Origin: Gymnopus androsaceus JB14
Lineage: Eukaryota; Basidiomycota; Agaricomycetes; Agaricales; Omphalotaceae
Direction: 5' to 3'
DNA: 64,000 bases
Assembly (NCBI GenBank): GCA_009733575.1
Contig: ML769388.1
Location: 62,001 to 126,000 of the forward strand
Positions within the stretch are counted from its first letter, which is position 1. The number at the start of each line of letters is the position of its first letter. Positions 1 through 12,500 of this stretch are shown one piece after another. The notes beneath the pieces are model-generated. The model searched no databases. It saw only the letters and a list, made by a program, of their open reading frames with translations, and was not told the origin of the DNA. A program made the position numbers and the translations under genes.

Positions 1-728
1 CTTGACTGGCAAGTTGAGGGCGTGGGGTGCGGCTAGCCTGGGCTCTGTAGAAATCTACATTAGTTTCTCAAGTTCAAAAGCAACATACTAAGATTTCTGA
101 CCGCAAATAAGAGAAAAGAAAGGGAGGGGCGAAAGAAAACAAAAAACAGTCAAAAGCCTGGAACGAAGGGAATGGAAAACAACGTCTTGATTCTGGTACC
201 GTATTTAAGCTGGTTGAAATGATCGGAACCACCTTACGACCAACCATAGTTCTGGTAATATCAGTCGTCCATCACATGCTGACCTGGACATTTCTGTGTT
301 GTCTCCAGGGGGAATCCTTTGGTTTGGGTCAGGACCCCGATACCAAATCCCATCTCCCAGTTTGGACAAATCTGGGTCAAATCTGTATGCCATTACGAAC
401 AAGCAGGGTAGAAAACATTGATTTGACATTGATAGGCAGTCTCCAGGCCAATTTAGGCTAGCCAAAATGCACTAAAGTGAGTTTATATCATTAAGAATGT
501 GGTGTTCTACATCCTCCGAAATTAGGAGCCACTTCTAGTCCATTAGGAAGATTTGACGGCAAAAATTTGGAACCCATATTCGGACAGAATGACCTCCGAA
601 TTTCGGTTTTTGGTTCGAACTATCACTCGGCGTTCTCAGGGAATTCCATTGGTCAATCCAAACATCATCCAATAAGAACTATACAGCCTACACATTCAAC
701 ACAGCCTGTCACAAAATGATGGCCTTAC
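1..728. other. no gene recognised (window edge to carrier stop codon)
   Basis: Only short open frames of 80-87 codons occur here. They lie on both strands, overlap each other and resemble no family I know. The right end should hold the 3' UTR of the leftward carrier gene. I see no transposon ends, tRNA or tandem repeat. Confidence 0.5.
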
Positions 729-3700
729 CTAGCTCCTCGGGTACAGCTTTGGGGATACCAAAGACAATTTCTCTCCAGTACTCGCAGCTCGTCGTCCAAA
801 GTCCCCGTGAACATCGAGAAGAATCTTCAAGGCATTTCGAGCGCGAATCTTGGAGATTTCGTCCGGTCGTGATGTTAGCGCAGTTTCGATGCGGCGGGGC
901 TTTTCATCCCATGGATACTATAGAAAAGCGTAGGTGCGCATCAAATACCAAGATAAACCCAACACTTACAGGTAGCTAAAGAACATATGGTGATGAGCGT
1001 ATAATCTAATTGGCTTAAACTGAGTTGCTTACCAATTTCTTCAACTGTTCATACGCAAGCAAGGTAAACGCGAACTGCGGGCTTGAACGGAGTACGCGAG
1101 CTTTGGATAGATCAACATTAGATCCAGAAAAATACCACAAATATGGTTTTCAGCTTGACAGAAGGTCTGACATTAACCACAATCTCAAACTGAAAACCGA
1201 TATTTGCGGCGTAAAGGACATGAATAGTATTCACCTGGCCCGCCTTTGAACAGAGCACGGAAACCCTCCTCCCGATCTACAAAAGAAATATGAGATCTCA
1301 GCTCGGAGATTGTTGCGCGCATTGGCAGAAGTCAATAAAACACGTACAGATTTTGATGAAACGCGTCACGAAGACCTTTGTAGTGTGTCTGTCCTTGACG
1401 AGCTTCAACTTGGAGACGCGTTTTGACAACATCTTTCAATCAGTCAGTAAAGCGCTGCAGCATGAGGTGGCAGACTTAAGTTTCCTCACCTGCGGGTGTT
1501 GTGAGGTAGGCAGCCGGCATACCGCTGTGTAGGTACATCAGTCAATGTCAACACACACTGCATGCAATATCACGGAGAGAGAAAACCTACGCAATACCTG
1601 CAGCAGCAAGTGTTTCCACGAATGATAGCTGCTTTCCATTGTACCCCTCCTTAAAGACATCTGCCTTCAAATGCCCGTATGCAGGGAAGTAGATCGCGGA
1701 AAAGGGGATATCTCTCAAAAGGCAAGCACTAGCGCCTTTGTATAGACCGAGAAGACCCAACTGACGAACGATGTGAACGGCACCCCTAGGTACTGCTCCT
1801 TCAGCCTTAGCAGCCTCGCCTTGCACCTGGAGACGGATCTTCCTGTAGTACAATCAGTTCCAACATTCCAGGATTTGACTTCAAGTCGAATGAACGTACA
1901 CAATTTCAAGAGGGTTGGTAAAAACCTGTGTCAATACTAAGTTAGTGATATTCCGTCGGTACAAAGACACTGACAGACCACTTGGCACCCTCCAGCTGCA
2001 CCACCGGCGACTAGCTCCCATCCAAGTTTGATGCGTCCAGTTTCAGGGTCCATTGCTCGAGATCGAATGAGATCATTGACAGTCAGTTTGATAGCTTTTT
2101 CAGGTGCTACTACCCTTCAAAATGGTGGATAGTTTGAATGAATGATATGTCGACAGAATATAAAACTTACAATGAGTTGAGGCCCAAGACCACGATAAAA
2201 CCCTAAAAACCCTTCGTTCAATAGGATTTTTCGGGCGCAATCGATACTGTTTTTATACAGCACTTGGCCAACTACTGTACTCCTCTGGTTTTGCATCCTT
2301 TCCGCAGAATGAGAACACTACTTAAAACGCTTACAAGAAACAAGCTCACCGGGTCTGGCGTAGGTAGGGAGCCTACGGTTATTACAGAGGTCTCTAAAGG
2401 AACATAAATACGCACTTTGACTGTATCGAATCGTGAGTAACATTTTTCTCGATTCGTAGGTCAGGACACTTACCCATGTCAATGGGATACACAATGGTTG
2501 CTCCGAATGCGCCAGCAGCACCTACAAAAAGCATGGGTATTCCGGCTACAGTGCATGAACCGTATGGCATACAAACCTCCTTGTACAAAACTGTAGGCTG
2601 AATGGGCGATTGCAGTCAGTGCGGACATGGATTTGGCTTGCGTTCTTTCTACTGCCTCATGAGGAGCGACCCATCGAGGGTCGAGCAACTGGGCAAAATC
2701 TATCAGCGCCAGACGTTGATCACCATTACCACGACCAGCAAAATGGAAGATGATCGACGCTTCCATGGGGGTGAAGAGTGAGTATCGAGAACTAGAAGAG
2801 GCATAGTCAATGAAATCCGATTGATTTATACGACCGTCCTTGCTTGACGCGGTGGCTTCACGGATGATACTGTGATGATAAAATGTTTAGTGAACGCACA
2901 GGTACGTAATACTAACCATGCTTACCGTTCGACCATGTCCATCTCTCGTATGACATTATGAAAAGCAATAACTTCAGAATAAGAAATGCGTTGGCCGGGT
3001 GATAATGTGCAAAGTGTAGGAAGTCTATCTATAACTGCGTCGGACAGTTTGTGTCCCGCAATTTCCTACAAAGGACGCATGAGCGCACGTAATTGGTGGG
3101 AGAGCCGTCTTACTAGGATTATGCGTTTAAATTCATCAGGTCTAATAAAGCCGTCCTGGTCTTTGTCTAAATATTTGAATGCTTGTCGCAGTCGTTCGCC
3201 TTGCAGACCCTTCATGAGTTGTGTGAATTCATGATCTGTGTGGATTGTCAGACGATACCAAGAAAATACGCCTAAGACTTACATCCAAGAACGTGTGTCC
3301 CATTCTTTTTTCCAAGGTAAAGCTTGACCCAATCACTGAAATACGCGAATTAAAACCTCAGTGCGGTAAAAGATGTATTTTGAAGTTCACCAGTTGAAAT
3401 CGAAGGGAATGGCGTCACTACCCATGTTCGCACTCATAACATTCTTGAATTCGTCAAAGTCGATATTGCCAGAGTTATCACTGAAATAGTGTCAGTATAA
3501 GCAATCACGATAACAAAGTGGAACGCACACGTCGAAAAACTGGAAAGCCATCCAGTAATCGGCATCCGAACGTTTGAGAAGCGTCTCGAACACGACAAAG
3601 TCTTCCCAAGAGACTAATCCACGCTTGGAGGTGTCGGCCACCTTGAACAAGATAGCGAACTGTGCTTTTCCAATCTTGGAGAGGTCGCCAGCAGGAGCAA

Positions 3701-3954
3701 TGGCATTGACGAAGTTGTCGGGATCCAAGTATCTACACTCAATAAGCGTAAGTTTCGTGCTAGAAAGCTTTGTAGCAAAACGCGCACCGTTCACCCTCAA
3801 CTACCTTGGAATTGGTGTCAAATATACGTCTCCATCTTTTCAACTCTGTCTCAGGGACGCTGACAGCAGTGCGAACGGATTTCAAGGCGGAAGCAGCGAG
3901 AGAGCTATCAGAATCGCAGTGGACGGTAGGAAGGACTGCAGAAAGAAGGCCCAT
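729..3954 (-). CDS. AGC1: mitochondrial aspartate/glutamate carrier with EF-hands (Agc1/aralar/citrin type)
   Basis: Exchanges matrix aspartate for cytosolic glutamate plus a proton across the inner mitochondrial membrane, feeding the malate-aspartate shuttle (family knowledge). The N-terminal half carries EF-hands: one canonical loop reads [12 protein letters not shown] (about 3,130-3,165), another [11 protein letters not shown] (about 3,450). The C-terminal half has three mitochondrial-carrier repeats with signatures YPIDMGKTRMQ, TNPLEIVKIRLQ and [11 protein letters not shown], then [18 protein letters not shown] last exon adds a tail beginning YPWDEKPRR, ending at TAG 729-731. Start is ATG at 3952-3954 ([12 protein letters not shown]). 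Roughly 15 introns, about 700 residues, normal for the family. One apparent single-base excess lies at the T run 1351-1354: the exon join only works if one base is removed, giving [17 protein letters not shown]. The family assignment is firm; individual splice sites are inferred. Confidence 0.9.
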
Positions 3955-4164
3955 TTTTAGAATAGTCTAAGGGTATCGGGAGGCGAGGGAGTGAGCCTCA
4001 GTATTAGAACAGGGATAATGAAAACCGCAAAGTGGTGCGGGAGTTGTGCGGAGACGGAAGAAGGGGGATAATTTCAAACGCGCCGCAAGACGGAAAGCTC
4101 CGATGCCCATGTGTGGCAGTGACGTGTCTTCACATAGTTGTCAGTTCAAAGGATACTATAATTT

Positions 4165-5973
4165 CTACGCATTGTATGCTACTTCCAGTGGAAGCCTGAA
4201 ACTAATACAGTACATCTCTTTTCCAGGAGCTACCGAACGAACCTTCCTTATCGCTACGTCGTCTTGAACCGGCCTACCCAGTTTCTTTTCCACACGCTAA
4301 AACCCATTAGATGCAAAACAAGAGACACAAGTAGATAATCACCTTTTTAATATCAACTTCAGCTTGTTCTTGTTCCAACTCCCTCGTAAAACAGTGACAA
4401 TGGATCATCGGCATAGTCGGATATAATTCCTGAAGTTCTTGAGTTGCAAGTACTCCACGAAAAGCATCTAGGAAGAGTATAGCGGTATCCGGGAGATTCA
4501 TAACGATATGACTTATTCTTTTTCGAGGAGGTAACGATTCTTTCGGTGGTGAGGGTTTGCCGCCAGGATTACGCATCGCTTCCTTTTGAAGTTTCCGCAG
4601 AGCAGTTTTGCTCAACTTGGGTCCGGTGTATGCGGGAAACGGCGCGTCGAGCACTTTCTTGAACACATCACGAATAAAGATACGACCATCCTCGCAAAAT
4701 GCCCTCACTTCGTCCGAGACCTTCCAGAGAATGTCAGGTACCATAGGGCGAAGAAATCGAACAACATACATCATTATCTTTAATATTTTGACTCAGATAT
4801 TTGTAGCTCCATGGATTGAGATCGTTGGCCACGACTGCACATCCCTTTTTAGCTGCAGGGATAGCGAATGGTCCAACGCCAGCAAAAACATCCGCGAGAA
4901 CCTCGCCTGGTTGAAGCAGTTGTACGATCCGATCATGTTCAGTGTGAAGCCGAGAATTCCAATATACGCGAGAAAAATCGAACGTAAATCGACATTCGGA
5001 TTCATGCTGTGGTTGAATCCTTTTAGCAAACAGAACTGGTCTGATGAGGTAGATACGCAACGTGTTCAACAATGAGATTAGGTTCTCCAGCAATCACTTC
5101 CATCTGAAAGAAACGAAACTGTGTGTCGATATTGTCCAATTTGTTAACAACAGTTTTGATGGTTTTGTTTTTCTGTGCAGAAAAGATTCAAGCGGATGCA
5201 GATGGAATCATGAACAGACTAACGTCAAGAAAGAGTTGACCAATAGTGTTTTTGAACGGCAGGTATTCATCATTTAGATTTACGTGGGCTAAAACCTGGT
5301 GAGGCTGTATTGTGAAGGGAGATGGTAGAAGCTTACCGATATGTCCAGTGGCAGCAAAGCCAACCGGAGCGCCTTTACGAAGAGACTCTGGCAGAATAGC
5401 TTGCAAAATTTCGCCTGAGGTTTGAAAGTTATAAAAGATTTGGACAAATATTTAGAAGACATACTGGCTGTCCAGTAATCATAATCCAAAGTCAGATTGT
5501 AGTCTGTAAATCCATTGCCTGCATCTTTCAGCACTTTCAACGACTCCGGGGATAAGTCAGCTGCCTTGCTGTTTGTTCAATGGCATACTCTGTCTTCTAG
5601 CTGATTGTGCTCGCCTTGATCAGATACTCCTAGTAGGACAAGCCTGTCGCCGTCTGGAGCTGAAGGATCGCCCACAACTGGCTTCACTTTCGGCAAACCA
5701 AGGAGATATCTAGATGAACACTCGTACAATGTTGAGAATATGGCGGAGATCCGATACGTACTTTCGGGTTGCTTCCGAATGTAGTATTGTAGCGGTTTGA
5801 GCAGCAGGAACGCGAACAGCAAGAACCGGAAGGGATTTTTTGAATGCAGATTTGTCTAGAGGAGAAAGTGGGCCATTATAAGGTGGTGGTATGGTATCTA
5901 GATGCGATCTTGAATATAGTTCTGGAGACATTTTTGAATGGATTCGACGAATTGCAAGTCGAAGTCCAAGCAT
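4165..5973 (-). CDS. TRM5: tRNA (guanine37-N1)-methyltransferase Trm5
   Basis: Transfers a methyl group from S-adenosylmethionine to N1 of G37 beside the anticodon, which prevents +1 frameshifting (family knowledge). The Rossmann-fold core is visible as [18 protein letters not shown], then [31 protein letters not shown] and [17 protein letters not shown]; the last contains the family's NLP catalytic motif. The C-terminus after an intron reads [20 protein letters not shown], stop at 4165-4167. Length is about 470 residues with about six introns. Two in-frame start codons exist. The upstream ATG (5971-5973) gives [14 protein letters not shown], basic and amphipathic like a mitochondrial presequence; the downstream ATG (5929-5931) gives [12 protein letters not shown], suited to a cytosolic/nuclear form. 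Divergent from the Scn1-like gene, 267 bp between starts. Confidence 0.92.
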
Positions 5974-6240
5974 GAACAGCCAATCAAAATTCGACACTCT
6001 TTTCAGGCCAACTTCAGGTGCAAAAAAATGGACCAATGAGAACACATAGGACCCCGATCACCCCTTCCCCAGTACTGTAGCTTGGCAATTTGGTAACATC
6101 ATTTTGATTCCCTGATGGTCTGTGAGTCATTCTGTTCTCTGAAAATCTGTGATTTCTTCTTATAGCATTCCTTTAAATGTGAAGCAGAGTAACGAACATT
6201 CACACAACGATTCCTTCCCTCTTTAGCATCAATCGCATAA

Positions 6241-7350
6241 ATGCTTTCACTGCCCTCGCCGGATGTCCTACGCAACGTAGTCGACGCTCATTGTCATCCA
6301 ACAGACGCCCCATCGATATCTTCTGAATCGATGGATAAGCTGAGCATCAACATCTGCGCGATGAGTAGCAAGGCCTCAGATCAATCCATGGTCCGCAAAC
6401 TAGCGCAGTCCTATCCCGACAAAGTGATCCCTTGCTTTGGTTCGTTGCATAGAAATCTGAGGGCTCTCCGGGCTCACCTATGTCTCAGGTTACCATCCCT
6501 GGTTCTCTCATCTTATATCTATTCGCGGGGACCTTTCTAAGGAGGATCACTTTCGAGAACTTTTCCGCCCGTCTAGCGCTGAAGATCTCGCAGAATTAAA
6601 TGCTCTTTTGCCTGGTCTCTCTGATCCGATCCCACTCGACAATGTACTCCAGGAGGTGCGCCAAAACTTGGAAGCATTCCCTAATGCAATGCTTGGAGAG
6701 GTTGGCCTAGATCGGTCGTTTCGCATACCTTATGATTATGACGCGTCTCCTCGCAAGTTGTCTTCCCTCACTGTACCAATTGCGCATCAATTGGTCGTCT
6801 TACAAACGCAAATAGACCTCGCGGTTGCACTAGGTCGAAATATCAGTCTACATAGCGTGAAAGCGCATCAAGCGACAATGGAGCTCCTTGCTAGCTCAAA
6901 GGCAAAGCACGGTGTCCAATGGAATAAAATCAGTTTGGATATGCACAGCTGTGGATTTAGTCCAGAAATGTGGAAGGATATAGAGGCTAGTGTTGCCACC
7001 GTACAAATGACCCGCAGTTTGACTGATCCCAGCGAATGCAGCGGCGCTATTCAAATGTGTTCATCTCGCTGTCGACTGTAATCAACAGTCGGTCTCCCAA
7101 TCACATAGCATTGATCAAAGCCTGCGATCCTCATCGCATTCTAGTTGAATCCGACTACAACGACGTGGACTTGTGTGCCCAACGAACATGGGAAATGGTT
7201 TCAACTGTGGCGCATGTCAAAAATTGGAAGATAGAGACGGAATGGAGGGAGGAAGGCGATCACACAGCAGTCGTTCATCGTCTGAAAGAGAACTGGATTA
7301 GATTCAAAGAGGGTAATCATCCTACTACTCCCAGCAGGGGAAAATCATAA
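6241..7350 (+). CDS. TatD-family metal-dependent hydrolase, Cut9-interacting protein Scn1-like
   Basis: Member of the TatD/YcfH amidohydrolase superfamily; fission yeast Scn1 is the closest named relative I recognise. The exact substrate in fungi is uncertain (TatD proteins are 3'-5' DNases). The metal-binding HxH is VDAHCHPTD near the N-terminus, the next core motif is CFGYHPWF, then AMLGEVGLDRSF, ISLHSVKAHQ and LVESDYND with the final catalytic Asp. Exon 1 joins exon 2 at TTTG|GTTACCATCCC (acceptor about 6,488). A second intron lies around 6,990-7,037; its donor (GTTGCC) is weak, so that boundary is uncertain. About 345 residues, full length. It ends only 42 bp before the convergent Gos1 stop codon. 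Confidence 0.82.
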
Positions 7351-7392
7351 AAATCCAGGTATAATTAAAAAAAGTCCTACAACTTTACCCGC

Positions 7393-8324
7393 CTACCACA
7401 AGTACGATAAAATAAGTATGACACAAACCCCAATAACGACCCCAAGAATAATGGAGTCCCGCCTTCTTCTCGACTTGATCATTGAAACCAAGTTGTTAAT
7501 CCCGGGTATGGTATCTATTCAAGAGTAAATTGATGTGCGTTTAGCATGGACAATTGCGACTCACTCAGTACGTTGGTCATACGGGTACTGATTCCTGACA
7601 ATGAAGAACGTTGCCTAGCAAGGTCTGCCCGAGTCTCGTACGCTTGACTAGAATTGAAGAGTGTTAGCTCCTCTTATACATAGGGAAATTCGAGGATGGC
7701 ATACTTGAGCATATCATCTGTCATGCGATGTGAACTATCGATTCTTCCCCGTTCTCCCAGCAATGAGTCGGCGGCAGAAGATTTGTATGCACTAATCGAG
7801 ATGTGAGTGGTTTAAGCGGGTCAGCACGTTGTGTGACGCACTCGATGTCGTTCCTTACACCACTGAGTAGATTTGCCTGGTCCAAAGCATTCTGTACGCT
7901 AGCCTACGAGGAAGTTGTAGGTGAAGCAGCACTATTGCGACAAAAAGAGATACCCACTTTTGTACGCTTCAGCTCTCTTGAATTATCCTGCAATAGCTCC
8001 CTATGTCTCTGTATTGCACGGAGCATAGATTGAGACAGAGTTTCGGAGTCGAGGGCAGCCAGTTGTTCATTCATTTCTTCTAGCTGGACAACTAGGTAAG
8101 AGTGAATTCCGATACCATACACAAGTTGAATGAGGGCACACCTTCTCTAGCAGCTCTTCGGTCTCCATTTCAAGATCTTTCCACCTTTCCCTTGAACCGT
8201 CCGCTTCGACATCTTCTGAAGGACGCGAGATGGTAGAAACTAGTTGAGAATAAGAATTTAATTTAGTGTCGAACAGATTTTCCAGTGTCCTGCACTGTCT
8301 ATGGAGTTGCTCGTAGCTGGACAT
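7393..8324 (-). CDS. GOS1: Golgi SNARE Gos1/GOS28 (Qb-SNARE)
   Basis: SNARE for ER-Golgi and intra-Golgi transport that pairs with Sed5, Ykt6 and Sft1 (family knowledge). The protein starts MSSYEQLHRQCRTLENLFD, runs through a long helical region (LEEMNEQLAALDSETLSQ, LLQDNSRELKRTK, ALDQANLLSGVRNDIE) into a SNARE-motif segment (QAYETRADLARQRS, STRMTNVL, PGINNLVSMIKSRRRRD). It ends in a single hydrophobic tail anchor, IILGVVIGVCVILILSYLW. Tail-anchored topology and about 225 residues fit the family. About four short introns. Convergent with the TatD-like gene and divergent from the SnoaL-like gene. Confidence 0.9.
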
Positions 8325-8504
8325 GGTGAGAGGACGTGGTCAAGATTGAATTACATAAGTAAGCTGGATCGCCCGATCCTGATCCTCCGATCCTCCGCCA
8401 GATTCTTGCCCAATTCTTTGCCTTCCATGACTTGTCCATGACGCGCAAAACGACGACGCTGCTTTTCACAGACGATATATCACTCGACGAGATGGAGACT
8501 TATC

Positions 8505-9389
8505 ATGTCTTTGTTTCCCCGAATTTTCAACCTTCGCACACCTTACACAACCAATCTCCAACGTTTATTTAACAGTATGTCAGCCACTAATGCCGCAGGT
8601 CTCGAGCCCTCTCAGTCGAAGAAGCTTGAGGAACGCAGCGCCCAGGCCCATGAGCAGGAAGTCATTCGAGCCTTGAAAGAGGTACTTGCTATCCAAATTT
8701 GAATAATACACATCGCGGTATAATTGACATGGACTCAAGATGTACAGTTGTTCTCCCCAAGAGGTTTGTTGATCTTCTTCTCATCGCCGAGTCCCCAAAA
8801 TGAATTCCTCGGCTCAGAACACTTTCTCGGTATATACGCCCAATGCCGTCTTCAAGGATCCCATTGGAATTGCTGAAGGGGTGGGTATCAAGTACTATCG
8901 GTGTAAGTATTGACGACTGTAATGAAACTACTATACAGGTGGGGTCCATCAAGGCTCAATTCATAGGACTGACCAAGGTCATTTACTCCCCTGGCTTTAA
9001 TGTTCTTCATTGTAATTACCCCTCTATAGCTTTTCCCTCGCGCCGACATTACCAAATTCCGTGTTCTTGCCAATCCTCCGACGGTGGCAAAGAACACGCT
9101 TCTGATTGACCAAGATGTCGCATATTTTAGAGATAGCAAGTCGGCAAGCCCAACTAAAGTAGGTCGTGTGCTTGTCACCAAAATCGCGTCTAATCATCTC
9201 CGGGCTCCCTAGTCAATCAACTCTCTTCTTACGCTCCAGCTCGATGACACCCACAAGATTACAAGCCACATCGAAGAATGGAATCATTCTAAATCCACAA
9301 CCGGCGAGGACGGGTTTCTCGGAACTTTGAACGAGCATCGTAAGAAAATGACGGCCAAGTTGACTGACACGTTTGTTGGCAAGGATTGA
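8505..9389 (+). CDS. small conserved fungal protein with SnoaL/NTF2-like fold (inferred), possible mitochondrial presequence
   Basis: Function unknown. Six exons splice cleanly: ...RALKE | MYSCSPQE | NTFSVYTPNAVFKDPIGIAEG | VGSIKAQFIGLTK | LFPRADITKFRVLANPP... | SINSLLTLQLDDTHKITSH... ending FVGKD, stop 9387-9389. The pattern of an early helix, a YTPNAVFKDPIG motif, a short helix and a beta-rich C-terminus is typical of SnoaL-like polyketide-cyclase/NTF2-like proteins; that is inference from motif layout. The first about 25 residues (MSLFPRIFNLRTPYTTNLQR) are rich in Arg and lack acidic residues, as in a mitochondrial targeting peptide. A second in-frame Met starts MSATNAAGLEPS. About 200 residues. 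Divergent from Gos1 with 180 bp between starts. Confidence 0.72.
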
Positions 9390-9565
9390 ATAGATAAATT
9401 CATTCACTCTGCTATGTAGTATACTGTATTTGTACAAAACAGTTATTTCGTGTGATCCTGTCGATACGAGGAAGTTGATAGAAACCAATGTTCTAGATAT
9501 AGCGCCCAAGCATGATGGTGAAAAAGTTGCCCGGGTAAACGCAGGTAAACGCAGTGTTTCTTCAT

Positions 9566-12500
9566 TCAGCTGCCAAACTTGAACCAACTCTTCGCCGATT
9601 GTTCAGCTGCCAGTTTCTTTGCCTACCAACAGCGCCCATGCATAAATGATTCGAGATTACGTTGCAGAGTATCAAACATACCTGATCAACCATGCTTCGA
9701 CTTCCAGACTCCAACGAATTGAATCGATCCTCCAAGTCTCCCAACATTTGCCTGTGCACAATTTATCAGAATCACCCAAAGAAGTGGTACGAAGCGGTAC
9801 ATACCCTCGTTCCTCCAGAGCAGCTGTCAATCTATTATACAGAGAACTTTGTGTGGCAGCAGCCTGTTCCGCCACTTGAGAAGGGTCTCTTGGATCTTCA
9901 GCGACCGCAGGATTGGGTCTTGATTGTTGGATTGGAACAGGCCTGTCAGGGCCGCCGACTGAGGAAAAGGTCAAAACGCGATGGTGAAAGCATAAACGGT
10001 AACGTACGCAATGTATCGACTTGAGCACCGGTCATCGATTGGCCAAATTTGAACCATGAACCCAAAATCGACGCGGGTCCTACGGAGACAGGTTGGGGCT
10101 GTGAAGGAACCACAGGCTTGGAGCTTAAGAAGTCGACTGCTGGTGGCGACTCGATCCGACGGAAGTTGAACAGAGTTCCATAAGCTGCTTGGCGGATTAA
10201 TCCAGTTTTTGCATCTCTAGCCCAAACAAAGAAATCTCCTGTTTGGTCTACAGTTATTGGTCTGGAAGAGATATGAATAGGACTGGTGAAGGAGTACAAA
10301 AAAAAGACGCACAAGTAGGAGGGCGAAGGTAGAGCCAGGGTGTGCATGTATTCGAGATTTGGGAGTGAATAAGTGCATACTTCATGGTTTTCCGTGAATG
10401 CCACCAATGCACAAGAGCCTGCAGAGAAGTTTGAGCACCTGAAGCTGCACTAGTCACCTTGGACTCACCAAGTTTTTGGACTATCTGAACACTCGAGACT
10501 TTGCCCATTTTATTATTCCACTCGACTTTACCAAGGCGGTCGCCAGTGATATCAACATTACAACGCGCGCCCTTGCTACCAGCAATAACCAGCAATACTT
10601 GATCAGTGGGAGTTGCCCTCGAGGCGTCCATGGAAGCTGCAAGTCTTGATCTGTATGCTCCGCAAGGACTTCCGTTTTTGCTGTTGAGGACGAACATTGC
10701 CATAGGCTGTACAGGACTGTCGAATTTGACTACCTCCCCGAAGGGAACCCAGGAGGAATCCGCAGACCGACCAAAGGTGAAGACTTGAGAAGCTCCAGAA
10801 CTCCGACCAACTATGAGCCGGAGCGCAAGACGCTTGTCTGTAGGAATTTCAGACCGACTTAATATCCACAGTCCTCGAGACTATCATACCTGTCTCAGTA
10901 GGGCATATCGTCCATCGGAGACAAGTGGCAACATCAGTCTCTGATCCCATGCCTATTACCATGGAATGTCTGCTCTTGCTCTTGCCATGGCGTAAAATGA
11001 TATTTGGGCCCCTCATGTCGACAACGTACAAAGAGCCGTCGACGTAAGCGACCGCAAGGAAGCCTTGGAACGAATCAGCGGGCAAGTCCAACCTCCGGAG
11101 CAGAACATTATAGCTCACCAACATCTGCAAGTGAACAGGCTGATACCTGCCCTTTATCGGGGAGTAACGCAAAGTAGGGGGAGAATCTAGAGTCCATGGG
11201 CGGAGAAAGATGTTTCAAAGACAGAAGTTCTGCGTCAGGGAGCTCCTCCCTCGGAGTTGGATTGGCAGAGGGTGGAATTAGTCGATATATGACAACCATC
11301 CCTGTAGAAAAAACGATAGCACATTCCAAAGACTCGGAAGCCATTTCGACGAATTGGATGTATGGGTTCTGAGCGCCAATCTTGGAAACTACAGAAGCAG
11401 CGGTTAATACAGTGTTGGTGTCGATAATGAGGTTTGGCAACGGGCTTGGGAAATCGCAGTCGAGCGGATCCGGTTTGAATTTTTGAAGGAGCTGAGCGCT
11501 CACGTCCCATAGTTGAACAGAAAGATCTGCATACCATGTAATGGATATGCGTGGAGGATGGTACTAGTGTATAGTCGTTACAAAAGACTCCAACTCCAGC
11601 AGAAAAGTCATACGTACCTTTGATGTATTTTCGACACGATCTAACCAAGCAAAACCTGCTTTTAGGGGCAAGACATGGTCATCCTGAGTTTGAATCAAGG
11701 TCGCATATGCGTCTTTGGTCACTGTAAGGATGCTACCTGCCAAAAGCCCGCGGCTGCTGTTACTGAGATAGCTAGGAAGTTTGAGTCGATGAGGCTCATT
11801 GCTCATCTGCAAATCTTGTAGGGTGGTAGCCAAATTATCAAGTGTATCTTGCTCTTCTCCTGACGCTGTCTCCGGATCCGGGTGGACATGAACGAGAGAC
11901 GGTGGAGGAAACTGGTATGCTTCAACGACGCGTGTTCCAGCTGTGGTCTCCCTGACTATTATGATTGACGTAGGATCATAGCTGCCAGCAAAGTGTAGGA
12001 CTATCTCGCGGCGTGACGATATAGTCGTGTACAGTTCCACTGGCTTCGTAAAAGTAACTGTCCAAAGGTTCGACTGAGGATCGCATGCTGGATCTAATGA
12101 ATGGATGTAAAGCAAGAGTAGAAGGTTGAGTTACAGGCGGATCGGTCGGATTAAAAGCAGGGAGCCAATGAACAGTAATGCCTGGGGAGTCTCTGGGACC
12201 CAGACCACCTAATATGACAAGAGCAGTCTCTCCACCCCTGGAATCCGAAGAATTTGGGAAAGAGCACCATGACAGCTTGAATATAGGCTCTCTCCCTAGT
12301 TCAGACTTTGATGCTTGAGCAAGATGCGCTTCGAGCTGTTCCGCATCTACAGTATGGATATCAATATCATCCAAAGTGCGGACGAGCAGAGGCTGATCCT
12401 CATCCTCCACTGCCCAGAACGCTAGGGATCCATCCGCATATCCGACTGCAAAAAAGTGGCCAGCGGGATGAATTGCCATGCAAGTTGCTTCAGGTCGACG

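Noticed and set aside
600..640. GGTTCGAACT, similar to a tRNA B-box
   Set aside because: No matching acceptor stem, A-box or cloverleaf around it; the same holds for similar strings at 12,990 and 58,031, which lie inside coding genes.
5010..5090. Apparent frame break in Trm5 between GEPNLIVEH and HESECRFTF
   Set aside because: A normal 55-nt intron (GTTGCG to CCACAG) explains it.
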